Positions 1 to 8,601 of a stretch of DNA of 64,000 bases are shown in pieces; the stretch's first letter is position 1, and each line of letters begins with the position of its first letter. The DNA is from Lewinellaceae bacterium (lineage in GTDB: Bacteria > Bacteroidota > Bacteroidia > Chitinophagales > Saprospiraceae): positions 372,001-436,000 of the forward strand of contig JACJYH010000002.1 of assembly GCA_020636195.1 (NCBI GenBank), written 5' to 3'. The notes beneath the pieces were generated by a model, which did not search any database, was not told where the DNA came from, and saw nothing but the letters and a program-made list of their open reading frames with translations. The position numbers and the translations under genes were made by a program.

Positions 1-98
1 ACACCTATGTTGAAAGACATACTATTGAATATCCATACTTGCGCCAATAATAGCACAATGATTCTCACTATGTTGGTTGTTATGATGCTGTTATTCAT
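1..98 (-). CDS. mreD: MreD, rod shape-determining protein (N-terminal fragment)
   Basis: The minus strand opens an ATG at 98-96 that overlaps the last codons of mreC by 8 bases. The 32 visible codons begin MNNSIITTNIV and continue as a hydrophobic stretch (IIVLLLAQVWIF), as expected for the first membrane helix of MreD, a small polytopic inner-membrane protein of the elongation complex. The gene leaves the window at position 1. The identity rests mainly on the mreB-mreC-mreD order and the hydrophobic start, because too little sequence is visible for a motif call. Confidence 0.75.
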   Translation of the reverse strand, partial: MNNSIITTNIVRIIVLLLAQVWIFNSMSFNIG

Positions 99-915
99 TT
101 CTCTCTGATGACTCTAGTGAAATTTGCTCTTGAGAAAATCTATTTTTTACCACATAGGCATATTGGAGTTTGGTCAAGTCATTAAATAGTTTTACGGATA
201 CGGAGTAGCTATTACTCCCTGACTCGATGGTATAATCTTCTATGGTTCCAACTAAAATACCGCGTGGGAATATAGTCGAGTATCCACTTGTGATGATCGT
301 GTCACCTTTCACTATTTTGTGATGCTTCGGCACATCTTCGAGTGTCATATGTAGCGGATCCCTATTGCGCCATACGAGGGTTCCATGTGTATTTCTGTTC
401 TTTATAGAACAAGATATTTTGGCTTGCGGGTTTAATATTGAAATAACCTGTGCAAAATTCTCCGTGACGTTATTGACAATTCCTACTATTCCGGCCGTAG
501 ATTCTATAACACCCATGCCTGCCTCTATGCCTTCTCTATTTCCGCTACACAATGTAATATGGTTGTTGCGCTTGAAGATATCATTTCTGCATATCGTTGT
601 AGGAATCAGGTCATATGCAAGATATAGGCTATCAGCATTCGGAATGCTCTTAGTGGCGTACTCTATGACGATGAGATTTTCTATCAGGTTAGCATTCTGC
701 CGCATAAGGCTGTCATTGACTTCCTTCAGAGATAGGTACTGGTCGAACTGCGCTCTGACATTTTGAATCCGTGATGCGTACACATTGGACGAATTTAAAA
801 AAATGTTCCTCTGAGATGGATTATATCTGATTATAAGGTTAAAGCAGATGATTTCCAAAACCACAAAAAGGATATGGACTCCGTACTTTGCAATAAGTTG
901 GAAAGCATTGTGCAT
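91..915 (-). CDS. mreC: Rod shape-determining protein MreC
   Basis: A 274-residue protein with one N-terminal membrane helix (about residues 12-28), a predicted coiled coil (about 45-80) and the periplasmic beta-rich MreC domain, including the typical stretches 'GIEAGMGVIES' and 'VKGDTIITSGYSTIFPRGILVGTI'-type residues. MreC links the MreB filament to the periplasmic cell-wall synthesis enzymes and shapes the cell during elongation. Length is normal for the Bacteroidota family. It sits 16 bases downstream of mreB and overlaps mreD by 8 bases, so the three genes are very likely co-transcribed from a promoter upstream of mreB. Confidence 0.93.
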   Translation of the reverse strand: MHNAFQLIAKYGVHILFVVLEIICFNLIIRYNPSQRNIFLNSSNVYASRIQNVRAQFDQYLSLKEVNDSLMRQNANLIENLIVIEYATKSIPNADSLYLAYDLIPTTICRNDIFKRNNHITLCSGNREGIEAGMGVIESTAGIVGIVNNVTENFAQVISILNPQAKISCSIKNRNTHGTLVWRNRDPLHMTLEDVPKHHKIVKGDTIITSGYSTIFPRGILVGTIEDYTIESGSNSYSVSVKLFNDLTKLQYAYVVKNRFSQEQISLESSERNE

Positions 916-931
916 GAGTCAGCTGAATCTC

Positions 932-1963
932 TTATATACTCTTTCTATCCATTAGGAATGAATACTTATGCGAATTTTTTAAGGCAATTCCTGTGCCTCT
1001 TACAACTGCTCTCAATGGATCATCGGCGATATGCACCTTGAGTTTTGTCTTTGCTGCCATTCTTTTGTCAAGGCCTCTCAATAGCGCTCCGCCACCTGTC
1101 AAGTAAAGACCTGTCATATAGATATCTGATGACAATTCTGGTGGTGTATCTTCCAACGCTTTGAGCACCGCCTCTTCAATTTTTGCAATCGACTTATCCA
1201 ATGCTTCTGCTACTTCCACGTGGTTTGTAAACACTTGCTTTGGAATACCCGTGAGTAAATCTCTTCCATTTACGGGAAATTTTGGTGGGATGTCGCTGAT
1301 ATCTGCTTGCGCTGCACCAACATTTATTTTTATTTGTTCTGCTGTTCTCTCACCAATGAGGATGTTGTGCTTGCGCTTCATATAATCTATGATGTCAGCA
1401 GTAAACTCATCACCTGCTATTCTTAGCGATTGATCTGTGACGATACCTGAGAGAGCAATCACTGCGATTTCCGTGGTTCCACCTCCTATGTCTATCACCA
1501 TATTGCCTATCGGTTCTTCTACGTCCAAACCTATACCCAAAGCCGCTGCCATGGGCTCATGGATAAGATAGGTTTCCTTGGAATCCACGTGATCGGCAGA
1601 ATCGAAGACTGCTCTCTTTTCTACTTCGGTGATCCCGGATGGAATACAGATAACCATTTTAAGGTGGGTAAAAAACCGCCTTTTTTCACCAATCATGTTG
1701 ATAAGTCCCTGGATGAGAGCTTCTGCCGCTTGGAAATCTGCAATCACACCATCTTTTAATGGGCGCACAGTCTTGATATTATCGTGGGTCTTTTCGTGCA
1801 TTTGCATAGCTCTATTGCCCACGGCTATGACTTCATTGGTATTTCTGTTGATGGCTACAATGGATGGTTCATCCACTACTACTTTATCATTTTGGATGAT
1901 AAGCGTATTGGCAGTGCCTAAGTCAACAGCCAATTCTTGTGTAAAAAAATTAAATAATCTCAT
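932..1963 (-). CDS. mreB: Rod shape-determining protein MreB (actin-like)
   Basis: A 343-residue actin-like ATPase. The phosphate-1 motif 'AVDLGTANT' lies at residues 12-20, phosphate-2 'VIDIGGGTTEIAV' near 155-167, and the adenosine motif 'TGGGALLRGLD' near 288-298. MreB forms membrane-associated filaments that direct lateral cell-wall synthesis. The N-terminal MRLFNFF stretch is the usual amphipathic start, which supports the chosen ATG. First gene of the mreBCD operon; a TACTTTTG box on the minus strand (2032-2025) upstream could be its -7 element. Confidence 0.97.
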   Translation of the reverse strand: MRLFNFFTQELAVDLGTANTLIIQNDKVVVDEPSIVAINRNTNEVIAVGNRAMQMHEKTHDNIKTVRPLKDGVIADFQAAEALIQGLINMIGEKRRFFTHLKMVICIPSGITEVEKRAVFDSADHVDSKETYLIHEPMAAALGIGLDVEEPIGNMVIDIGGGTTEIAVIALSGIVTDQSLRIAGDEFTADIIDYMKRKHNILIGERTAEQIKINVGAAQADISDIPPKFPVNGRDLLTGIPKQVFTNHVEVAEALDKSIAKIEEAVLKALEDTPPELSSDIYMTGLYLTGGGALLRGLDKRMAAKTKLKVHIADDPLRAVVRGTGIALKNSHKYSFLMDRKSI

Positions 1964-2265
1964 GTTGGATGCTATGAAACTTTGAATATAATTCTCAAAA
2001 AATCGATGGATTTATAAGAAACTGCAAAAGTAATACTTTCTGTGTAATAAAGAGTTATAAAGTTTTTCTATTGTCAACACATTTTTATATCAACCGCAGT
2101 AAAAGTATCTCAAACAATACAATTCATCCGATGTAATAGACAAGCACGAAAAATTGGATACGGTGATGCATATTTTTCTCACTATACTTTTCTTAGGCTA
2201 CAAATTTTTATACTGTATAGCTAGTCTTCAAAGAAAAAGGAAGAAATTTATAATGAAATATAATT

Positions 2266-2427
2266 TTATTTTGCTAAACCGTCAAGCTGTTTTTTAAAAA
2301 TTTACTAGCAAATGTTAATGCTGAAAAGAAATTTTTGAACTGTCAATATTTTAGTTTACCTTCGTACTATATAAGACTAATTATTAGCCCTAAAGCGTAG
2401 AATTACTTGTGATTATGGATTTTTTCT
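2266..2427 (+). repeat. Duplicated leader/promoter block, copy 1
   Basis: About 160 bases that reappear, clearly homologous over most of the length, at 5728-5889. Both copies share 'gtcaagctgttttttaaa', 'ctagcaaatgttaatgctg', a Bacteroidota promoter and a similar 5' untranslated stretch ending in 'attatggattttttt'. Each copy lies immediately upstream of an exported-protein gene (2440 and 5919). It probably arose by duplication and places both genes under the same promoter and leader. Confidence 0.8.
2334..2364 (+). promoter_or_regulatory. Bacteroidota-type promoter of the 2440 gene
   Basis: TTTG at 2334-2337, a 19-base spacer and TACCTTCG at 2357-2364 match the Bacteroidota -33/-7 consensus (TTTG ... 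TAnnTTTG) with one mismatch in the -7 box. Transcription would start near 2372, giving an untranslated leader of roughly 68 bases before the ATG at 2440. The equivalent position in the second copy of the leader has the perfect box TACCTTTG, which supports the assignment. Confidence 0.65.
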
Positions 2428-2439
2428 AAACCTAATATT

Positions 2440-3903
2440 ATGAAACTAAAATCTTATTTATTTACCATTGCGATTGTATTTGGGTTTTTTTCCCACAGTA
2501 TCCATGCCCAAACCGGAAAATACGGTGAATGGACTGAAATAGATTACAGCACCAATAACTCGTATTATTCTCTATGTGAAAATCTTCCTAATGGAGATTT
2601 ATTGAGAGTGAAAAAATATAATGAAATTGACTACGTCAGTTATGAAAATATCATAGACAAACTGGACAGAAATGGGAAGGTGTTGAAATCTATTTCTATA
2701 GATTTGGATTCGATCAATCTTTATTTTATAAAGGCAAGGAGAATTTCTTCAGAAAACTATACTATACTCTTTGGATATGCCGATACATACTTGGTATTGG
2801 GATTTATTACAGATGATTTGGACATTCTTAGTATTAAGGTAATTGATATACATAATAAACTTCCGTTTGTTGATTTAGACCCATTGATTTTAGAGAATGG
2901 AAATATCATGGTAGTTGGCTCAACCAATTTGTTTAATTTATCCAATGATATTCCCAATATGTTTTTTATGCTTCTGGATAGTAAAGGTGAATTGTTAAAT
3001 CAGAAAGTAGTGGATGTAATATTTCCCGAACGTCATTGCTTTAGCCTAGAAGAAGAAATTGATTCTGATGAGGTCATATGCCTTGGAGCGGATGTATATA
3101 AGTTGTCAAATGATGTTTCAAAAGTTACTAAATTAGGAGATGATAAAATAGGTATTAGCCCAGGAAATCAAGTAAAAATTAGAAAATGGAATGATGAAAA
3201 ATATTTGGTGGCTGCATCAGGTGGATTAAGCCAACCGGACCCATTCAATTTTGATAGTTTTATATGCTTTGTTGATAGAAATTTAGAAGGTATCAGATAC
3301 AATGGTTTTAACTTACCATTTGAGGACGGGTATGCTATCCCTAGAAATCCTTTCGATTATTATGATAGGAATAAAATTTATTTTGGATTTCAAGATGATC
3401 TATTTTCTGGTATTTCCGATATGGGCTTTCATTTAATGCAATTGGATTCCACACTGCATCAAGTATGGCAAATATCTATGAAGGGTAACGATATTTCGGT
3501 GCAAATCCGAAATATAACGGCAACCAGTGATGGCGGTATTCTAGTTTTTGGATATAAAGTGGTACCAAAAGGGTCCATTTTAAATCGCTATCCATTGATG
3601 ATTAAAATCAATAGTGATGGAGTCTTGGCAGACAGTCAAGACCCTGATATATCAGATTTTACCTTCATAAAAGTATTTCCCAATCCCACTTCGGGTGCTT
3701 TGAACTTGCAACTATCAGGATTGACTGCAAATGCAGATATCAGAATTTTTGATTCGAATGGGCGAAACGTTTTTGTATTTCCGAATGCTCAAAATGGAGA
3801 AAACACCCTTGACATCACACATTTGCCATCAGGTACCTACATTTATAAAGTGTACCAAGGCAATAAAAATCTAGGTAGTGGCAAGATAGTAAAAGTGGAT
3901 TAA
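2440..3903 (+). CDS. Secreted protein of unknown function with T9SS sorting tail
   Basis: A 487-residue protein with a classical signal peptide ending near residue 23 ('HSIHAQTG'). The central 350 residues look like a beta-propeller-type repeat architecture (repeated 'D..G.v...' and 'v.G.' strands), but I recognise no named family. The last 75 residues are a type A T9SS C-terminal domain ('VFPNPTSG', 'IRIFDSNGR', 'LPSGTYIYKV', ending KIVKVD), so it is probably exported by the Por system to the surface or medium. The end of this tail is almost identical in DNA to that of the gene at 6900. A strong hairpin terminator follows. Confidence 0.88.
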   Translation: MKLKSYLFTIAIVFGFFSHSIHAQTGKYGEWTEIDYSTNNSYYSLCENLPNGDLLRVKKYNEIDYVSYENIIDKLDRNGKVLKSISIDLDSINLYFIKARRISSENYTILFGYADTYLVLGFITDDLDILSIKVIDIHNKLPFVDLDPLILENGNIMVVGSTNLFNLSNDIPNMFFMLLDSKGELLNQKVVDVIFPERHCFSLEEEIDSDEVICLGADVYKLSNDVSKVTKLGDDKIGISPGNQVKIRKWNDEKYLVAASGGLSQPDPFNFDSFICFVDRNLEGIRYNGFNLPFEDGYAIPRNPFDYYDRNKIYFGFQDDLFSGISDMGFHLMQLDSTLHQVWQISMKGNDISVQIRNITATSDGGILVFGYKVVPKGSILNRYPLMIKINSDGVLADSQDPDISDFTFIKVFPNPTSGALNLQLSGLTANADIRIFDSNGRNVFVFPNAQNGENTLDITHLPSGTYIYKVYQGNKNLGSGKIVKVD

Positions 3904-3922
3904 ATAATAGAGTATAACATCT

Positions 3923-3957
3923 AAGGAATGTCGATATTTTTTCGATATTCCTTTTTT
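3923..3957 (+). terminator. Intrinsic terminator after the 2440 gene
   Basis: A 12-base-pair stem (3923-3934 with 3942-3953, one G-T pair) with a 7-base loop is followed by a T run to 3957. It lies just 16 bases before the ATG of the next gene, so that gene either depends on read-through or has a promoter inside this region. Confidence 0.8.
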
Positions 3958-3973
3958 TAAAAATGTGCGTGAA

Positions 3974-5602
3974 ATGAAAAATATTTTTATAATTCAAATG
4001 ATTCTCTTATGTTGGGTAGATCATGGCATTACACAGAGTAGTTTATGCCCAAGGTTGCAAATGAAAGACAACGTCTTTGACTGGTATCATCAACCAAAAG
4101 ATGACCATTTTGGCAGTCATACGTGTGCTTGGTCAGAGGGTAGTGACCATTTTTATCTTGAGTATTTTCAATCAATTGAAGATGAAGGAAATATGTATTT
4201 TTTATATCCTACCTACATTAAATTTAAGGAAATAGAAGGCGCATTGATAGAAAAAGTATCAAAGGAAACAGGTGAGAAGCTGTGGCAGCAGACATTTGAC
4301 TTACGGAATAACGATGCACAAGAGCGGGTGGCATTTCTGAATATTAATAAAGAGCATAATTTAGAGGTTTATAGTTATCGAAGGCTGGCTGAACCATCGG
4401 AATTTTGGATACCTTTTGCATTGACAAGTGCTGAAATAGATTCCTGTATTATTTCAAAGAGAGTATATAATAGTACGGATGGTTCAATGCTTTCATTTAT
4501 ATATCCGGATACGGCATCAAGTAATTTAATGAAAATTACCCATTCTGATTATGGTTTTAGGCTTTTTGAGTTAGTTAATGACACTTCATATGCATTCGTG
4601 AGGAGACAAAGAGACAAAATTTACCTTGACTATATCAACATATACACAGGACAAGTCATCAAAAGTTTCCATGATACTGTTTCAGTTTCGAAACCTTATG
4701 TGAGCCCAACAGTAATTCAACCAACTTTAAAATGTCTATTTGTTTCTCCTGACACCATCATCAATGTAGTGTATGTAAAAAAAGCCAACACTACGGAGTT
4801 TGAAGACTACCAGGCAAAAATAACTGTCTATGACGGGAAGTTAAACAGAATTAAGGAATTGGATATCAATCCTTATTTAAAAGTTTTTTATAATGCTACG
4901 CTAGTGTATGCCGACAATAGATACATGGTTCTAAATATTGTAAGAGGTGATCCTGGGTTAGTTGTAACCTATCGTGAGTTTTTGATTTTTGATTATGATG
5001 GAAATCTCCTTCATGATGTGACGCTAAAGCTCGGAGATACTTATTATGCAAAGGAAGTATTTCATCCTCTGCCTACATTTGGTGAGTTTTTATTTGCAGG
5101 TATGTCGAATGAAATTGATGCATTAGACTTTTTAATATTATCTCCGGATGGACAATTGAAAAGAGTTGCAAAACTATATATGGATGAATCTAGATTGCTC
5201 TGGCCAAAGGAGATCATTAGTTTCAATGATAAAGAATTGGTATTAAGGTTCGGTATTGGAGATTATGAAGGTGGTGTTGTATATGTAGGTTGCCATAACG
5301 AAATAGTAAAAATTCAATTGGAAAAAGCATTGGGTACGAGCACTTCTGAAGCAGTTACTCAGCCAATATATGTGTATCCAAACCCTACATCCGGAAAAAT
5401 TTCCTTTAAACTTGAAGATAAAGTAGGAACCGTTGATATTAGGATGTTTGACCTTTACGGACATGAAGTATTACGTCTGTTTGATATGCTTATAGATGAC
5501 AAAACGATAGATATCTCAAACTTCTCTTCGGGAATATACCTGTTCAAAATATCAAAAAATGGTATGAAGTTGATGGATGGCAAGATTGTAAAAGTGGATT
5601 GA
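3974..5602 (+). CDS. Secreted protein of unknown function with T9SS sorting tail
   Basis: 542 residues from the ATG at 3974; a GTG nine bases upstream is in frame, but the ATG gives the better signal peptide (MKNIFIIQMILLCW...ITQSS). The body resembles the 2440 product in style (repeated beta-strand segments about a 'DGKLNRIKEL' or 'DYDGNLL' pattern, suggestive of a propeller), with no family I can name. The C-terminus is a T9SS type A tail from about residue 465 ('VYPNPTSGKISF', 'IRMFDLYGHEV', 'FSSGIYLFKI', KIVKVD). It is probably a tandem paralogue of its neighbours at 2440 and 6900. Confidence 0.85.
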   Translation: MKNIFIIQMILLCWVDHGITQSSLCPRLQMKDNVFDWYHQPKDDHFGSHTCAWSEGSDHFYLEYFQSIEDEGNMYFLYPTYIKFKEIEGALIEKVSKETGEKLWQQTFDLRNNDAQERVAFLNINKEHNLEVYSYRRLAEPSEFWIPFALTSAEIDSCIISKRVYNSTDGSMLSFIYPDTASSNLMKITHSDYGFRLFELVNDTSYAFVRRQRDKIYLDYINIYTGQVIKSFHDTVSVSKPYVSPTVIQPTLKCLFVSPDTIINVVYVKKANTTEFEDYQAKITVYDGKLNRIKELDINPYLKVFYNATLVYADNRYMVLNIVRGDPGLVVTYREFLIFDYDGNLLHDVTLKLGDTYYAKEVFHPLPTFGEFLFAGMSNEIDALDFLILSPDGQLKRVAKLYMDESRLLWPKEIISFNDKELVLRFGIGDYEGGVVYVGCHNEIVKIQLEKALGTSTSEAVTQPIYVYPNPTSGKISFKLEDKVGTVDIRMFDLYGHEVLRLFDMLIDDKTIDISNFSSGIYLFKISKNGMKLMDGKIVKVD

Positions 5603-5727
5603 ATCAATTATACACATATTAATATTTGTAATATGAATATGACTGGTAAAGAAAATTGTCTTGACATATTCGGTGATGTTTCAAGCATTTGATGTAAAAA
5701 GTAATAAAAAATTGGGTTTTAAGAATA

Positions 5728-5889
5728 TTATTTTGCTAGGTCGTCAAGCTGTTTTTTAAAAATTTACTAGCAAATGTTAATGCTGAAAAGAAATTTTAAA
5801 ATCACAAAATTTTAGTTTACCTTTGCATTATGTAAGACTAATTGCTACACCCCAAAGCATAGATTTACCGATAATTATGGATTTTTTTA
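5728..5889 (+). repeat. Duplicated leader/promoter block, copy 2
   Basis: Homologue of 2266-2427. The shared part runs from 'ttattttgct' through the promoter to 'attatggattttttt', with scattered substitutions and small indels. It ends about 30 bases before the ATG at 5919. The remainder of the gap after the gene at 3974 (5603-5727) shows nothing recognisable. Confidence 0.8.
5795..5825 (+). promoter_or_regulatory. Bacteroidota-type promoter of the 5919 lipoprotein gene
   Basis: TTTA (5795-5798), a 19-base spacer and a perfect TAnnTTTG box (TACCTTTG, 5818-5825). Position and spacing match the promoter in the first leader copy. Confidence 0.65.
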
Positions 5890-5918
5890 ATTATTTATAA
5901 CATTTAAAACTTTTATTT

Positions 5919-6778
5919 ATGAAACATTTTTCTTACATTGCAACATTGCAACATTTTGTAAAACTGCCTTAGTGGCATCGTTCTTTAGTATTTTTTTACT
6001 GACATCCTGTGGGAAAGAGAGTCCAAAATTAACTCAAGATGAAATTGCTTTAAATTCTATTTTAAGTAACCGCTCAGAAATCATTGGTGATGCTTGTTTT
6101 GATGATGAAAAAGGATCGTGCCAACCTACAAAGCACGTTTTTGAGCATGTTTTTTTACCTGATTATCCTGACTGCGACTTGACTGTAGAAATTATGGCTT
6201 GTGTGATTGATGCGGGATTTGGTGTTGAAATTATTGCAAGTGATTATCACATTACAAATCTTACGTCGTGTCCTGAATTGTTGGGAGATATTGCTGATTT
6301 AGTGCTCAATGAAGAAACCCCTGCAGGACAACTCAATGAATTTATTACTAAAATAGATTATCAAGTTTTTACTAAACTTGAAGACCATTTCTATGCTAGA
6401 TTTGGCAAAAATAACGATTGTGGTCAAAATGGTGGAACATTTGTAGTGGAGTATGTCAGAACAGCTTGTCAAAGTGTATGTCTTTATGAACTTATTCAAG
6501 ACGATCCCAGAGGGCCAACAGGGGATGGTGATGGATCAAGAAATGTAAAAGTATCCGGCTTTATAAAAACACCATGTGACACTGATGGCTGTTGCCTGAG
6601 ACATACCGATATTTGTTATGACCCCATTCATAATATGTTAGTTAAAACAACATCTTCGAATGTTATTGGTCAAGATCCATTTAAACCATGTGAAGGTGGG
6701 CTAAATGATCTTCCCATTTTACCTACAGGTTATAAACTGGTGTCTTGTTCTCCATGTTTAGTGACTTGTGATCAATAA
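5919..6778 (+). pseudogene. Cysteine-rich lipoprotein gene, frame broken by an 8-bp tandem duplication (possibly phase-variable)
   Basis: From the ATG at 5919 the reading frame runs MKHFSYIATLQHFVKLP and stops at TAG (5970-5972). The long frame (GTG at 5972 to TAA at 6776-6778) opens with only VASFFSIFLLTSCG, a truncated lipoprotein signal with no ATG of its own. Between them the unit 'acattgca' is repeated (5935-5942, 5943-5950, then a partial third to 5955). Removing one 8-base unit joins the frames exactly and yields a textbook lipoprotein signal: MKHFSYIATFCKTALVASF then FSIFLLTSCG with lipobox Cys. The mature part has many cysteines ('TDGCCLRHTDICYD', 'SCSPCLVTCDQ') and no family I recognise. 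It could be a pseudogene, a phase-variable gene, or a low-level product from the internal GTG. Confidence 0.75.
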
Positions 6779-6804
6779 ATTAAAAAGGATATATAATACT
6801 TTTA

Positions 6805-6865
6805 ATTCAGGTAGAATTTCTATGATGAAATAATAATCATGTAATTCTACCTGAATCTTTTTCTT
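6805..6865 (+). terminator. Terminator after the lipoprotein gene
   Basis: A perfect 14-base-pair stem (6805-6818 with 6843-6856) with a 24-base loop is followed by CTTTTTCTT. The loop itself can form a short inner stem (TGAT/ATCA). It closes the 5919 transcript; the next ATG is at 6900. Confidence 0.7.
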
Positions 6866-6899
6866 GGCAATAAATTTTAAAATCAACAATCTTCCAAAA

Positions 6900-8552
6900 A
6901 TGAAAACAATTTTTTCCATTATAACTATTTTTTGTATAATTCTTAACATCAACAGTCAACCTAGTTTTCCGAAGATAAAGCAAGCCACACCTCTTTGGAG
7001 TCATCTCATATACAATCCCAACTACATTGTTGTGGATACACCAAATACCCAAAGTCATTATGGCAATGCATACAGTTCAATTGGTTATTTTGCCAATTCA
7101 ATTGATGTAAAGGGCGACTATGTTTACTATGTCACCGGCACACATGATGATAATGTTGTGAACGATGGATTTGGAATCTATAAGGTCAACTACAAAACTG
7201 GTGAATTGTTATGGGGTGATATTTATAATGCGGCTTCCGGGGCTCCAGGATATTTTACGGCGAAGGCTGCGCTGCGATTTAGAAAAGATGGGGACATAGA
7301 ATTGATTGGCAATCGGAAGATTGACCCTGAAGGATGGAACAATTATCCAATGTCGTATAGAAGAGTATATAGTGACGAAAAAGGAGAAGTATTACAAATG
7401 CACTATGATACATCCAATCAATCTGTAGTACCCAATAGAGGTGGTGCATTTAATGGTCGAAACATTATTTTGGAGGAGGACTCACTGTATCTTCAATTGT
7501 ATATACATAGTGAAATCCCTTACCTATGTATTGATGCAGTGACTATCAATGGCACCCAAGACAGTATCAAACTTATCCAAAAAATAAACGTACCATTTGA
7601 TCAGACAATTACTTATTTTAGTTTCAGAGCTTTTGATGAAGTTTTTCTGAATGACAGTATTTGGGTTTTATTGGCAAAAATAGAAGCATTTGATCGTCAA
7701 AAAGAAAAAGATAAAATGGAACTCTTCTATATTAATTATAAAAATTTAGATAACATTCACTTGGAACGACGCGTTGATGTCACCAATTATGCTTTTTATA
7801 ATCCATTGGGTAATAATTTTGAAATTGTGGAAGATGAAGGTGATGTAGTCATCATAGGCATCTACCATGACTATACTTTAGAAAAGGATCAACAAAATTA
7901 TTATGTTCGTATTAATTCCAAAGGAGAAGTTGTGCAGAAGATATCAAAACTTGGAAATGATAGCTTGTATTATTCACAATATTTTCCGATCAACAGGGTA
8001 AGCGAAAAATACTATTTACTTTCATATAGATCACACTACACTGATAAAAAGAAATCTCTAGACATTGTTTCTATGGACAGGAAAGGAACTGTCCAATTTG
8101 AAGCATCATTTTTTACCACCGATGACAAATCTGAGGATTGGATAGATATTAGATCTAATATTATTGTTGGTGATACGCTTGTTTTGTTGGGTACATATAA
8201 TGTAGGCGAACCATTATTGCTAAATAGTACGAGCTTCTTAATGGCATTTGACATGCAGATGTTAAGAGAAGGGTCAATTGTAAATTTGAAAGAAATAGTC
8301 AGGGAGCAGATGCAAAATACCTTATTTCCCAATCCTACAACTGGCCAATTTACTTTGCAAATACCTGACATAAAGGGAAATGCATTTTTGCAGATTTATA
8401 ACGTAAATGGAAAGAGTGTTTCTGATGAGAAAACGGTGCTATCAGGAAACAATGATTTTGACATCACAGATTTGCCATCAGGTACCTACATCTATAAAGT
8501 GTACCAAGGCAACAAAAATCTAGGTAGCGGCAAGATTGTAAAAGTGGATTGA
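6900..8552 (+). CDS. Secreted protein of unknown function with T9SS sorting tail
   Basis: 550 residues from the ATG at 6900, which starts a good signal peptide (MKTIFSIITIFCIILNINSQ); the upstream in-frame TTG at 6864 lies inside the terminator region and is not credible. The body has beta-rich segments like those of the products at 2440 and 3974, without a named family. The C-terminal T9SS tail ('LFPNPTTGQF', 'LQIYNVNGKSV', 'LPSGTYIYKV', KIVKVD) shares its last 30 codons almost base for base with the 2440 gene. It converges with the gene at 8602. Confidence 0.87.
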   Translation: MKTIFSIITIFCIILNINSQPSFPKIKQATPLWSHLIYNPNYIVVDTPNTQSHYGNAYSSIGYFANSIDVKGDYVYYVTGTHDDNVVNDGFGIYKVNYKTGELLWGDIYNAASGAPGYFTAKAALRFRKDGDIELIGNRKIDPEGWNNYPMSYRRVYSDEKGEVLQMHYDTSNQSVVPNRGGAFNGRNIILEEDSLYLQLYIHSEIPYLCIDAVTINGTQDSIKLIQKINVPFDQTITYFSFRAFDEVFLNDSIWVLLAKIEAFDRQKEKDKMELFYINYKNLDNIHLERRVDVTNYAFYNPLGNNFEIVEDEGDVVIIGIYHDYTLEKDQQNYYVRINSKGEVVQKISKLGNDSLYYSQYFPINRVSEKYYLLSYRSHYTDKKKSLDIVSMDRKGTVQFEASFFTTDDKSEDWIDIRSNIIVGDTLVLLGTYNVGEPLLLNSTSFLMAFDMQMLREGSIVNLKEIVREQMQNTLFPNPTTGQFTLQIPDIKGNAFLQIYNVNGKSVSDEKTVLSGNNDFDITDLPSGTYIYKVYQGNKNLGSGKIVKVD

Positions 8553-8601
8553 CCACCTTGAATACTTAATTAGGGAGGAAGAGAAATCTGATGTGTTATG
8601 C

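Larger units (their letters stand above)
1964..2439. other. Divergent intergenic region, mreB / T9SS protein
   Basis: 476 bases without a gene. The mreB-proximal side has a TAnnTTTG-type -7 box on the minus strand (2032-2025). The distal side, from 2266, is a leader and promoter block repeated upstream of the gene at 5919. I see no RNA gene or further coding sequence. Confidence 0.6.

Noticed and set aside
1161..1985. Plus-strand frames within mreB
   Set aside because: They are antisense shadows of a well-conserved gene.
6864..6899. TTG at 6864 as start of the T9SS protein
   Set aside because: It lies within the terminator region of the preceding gene and adds a non-signal leader; the ATG at 6900 gives a clean signal peptide.
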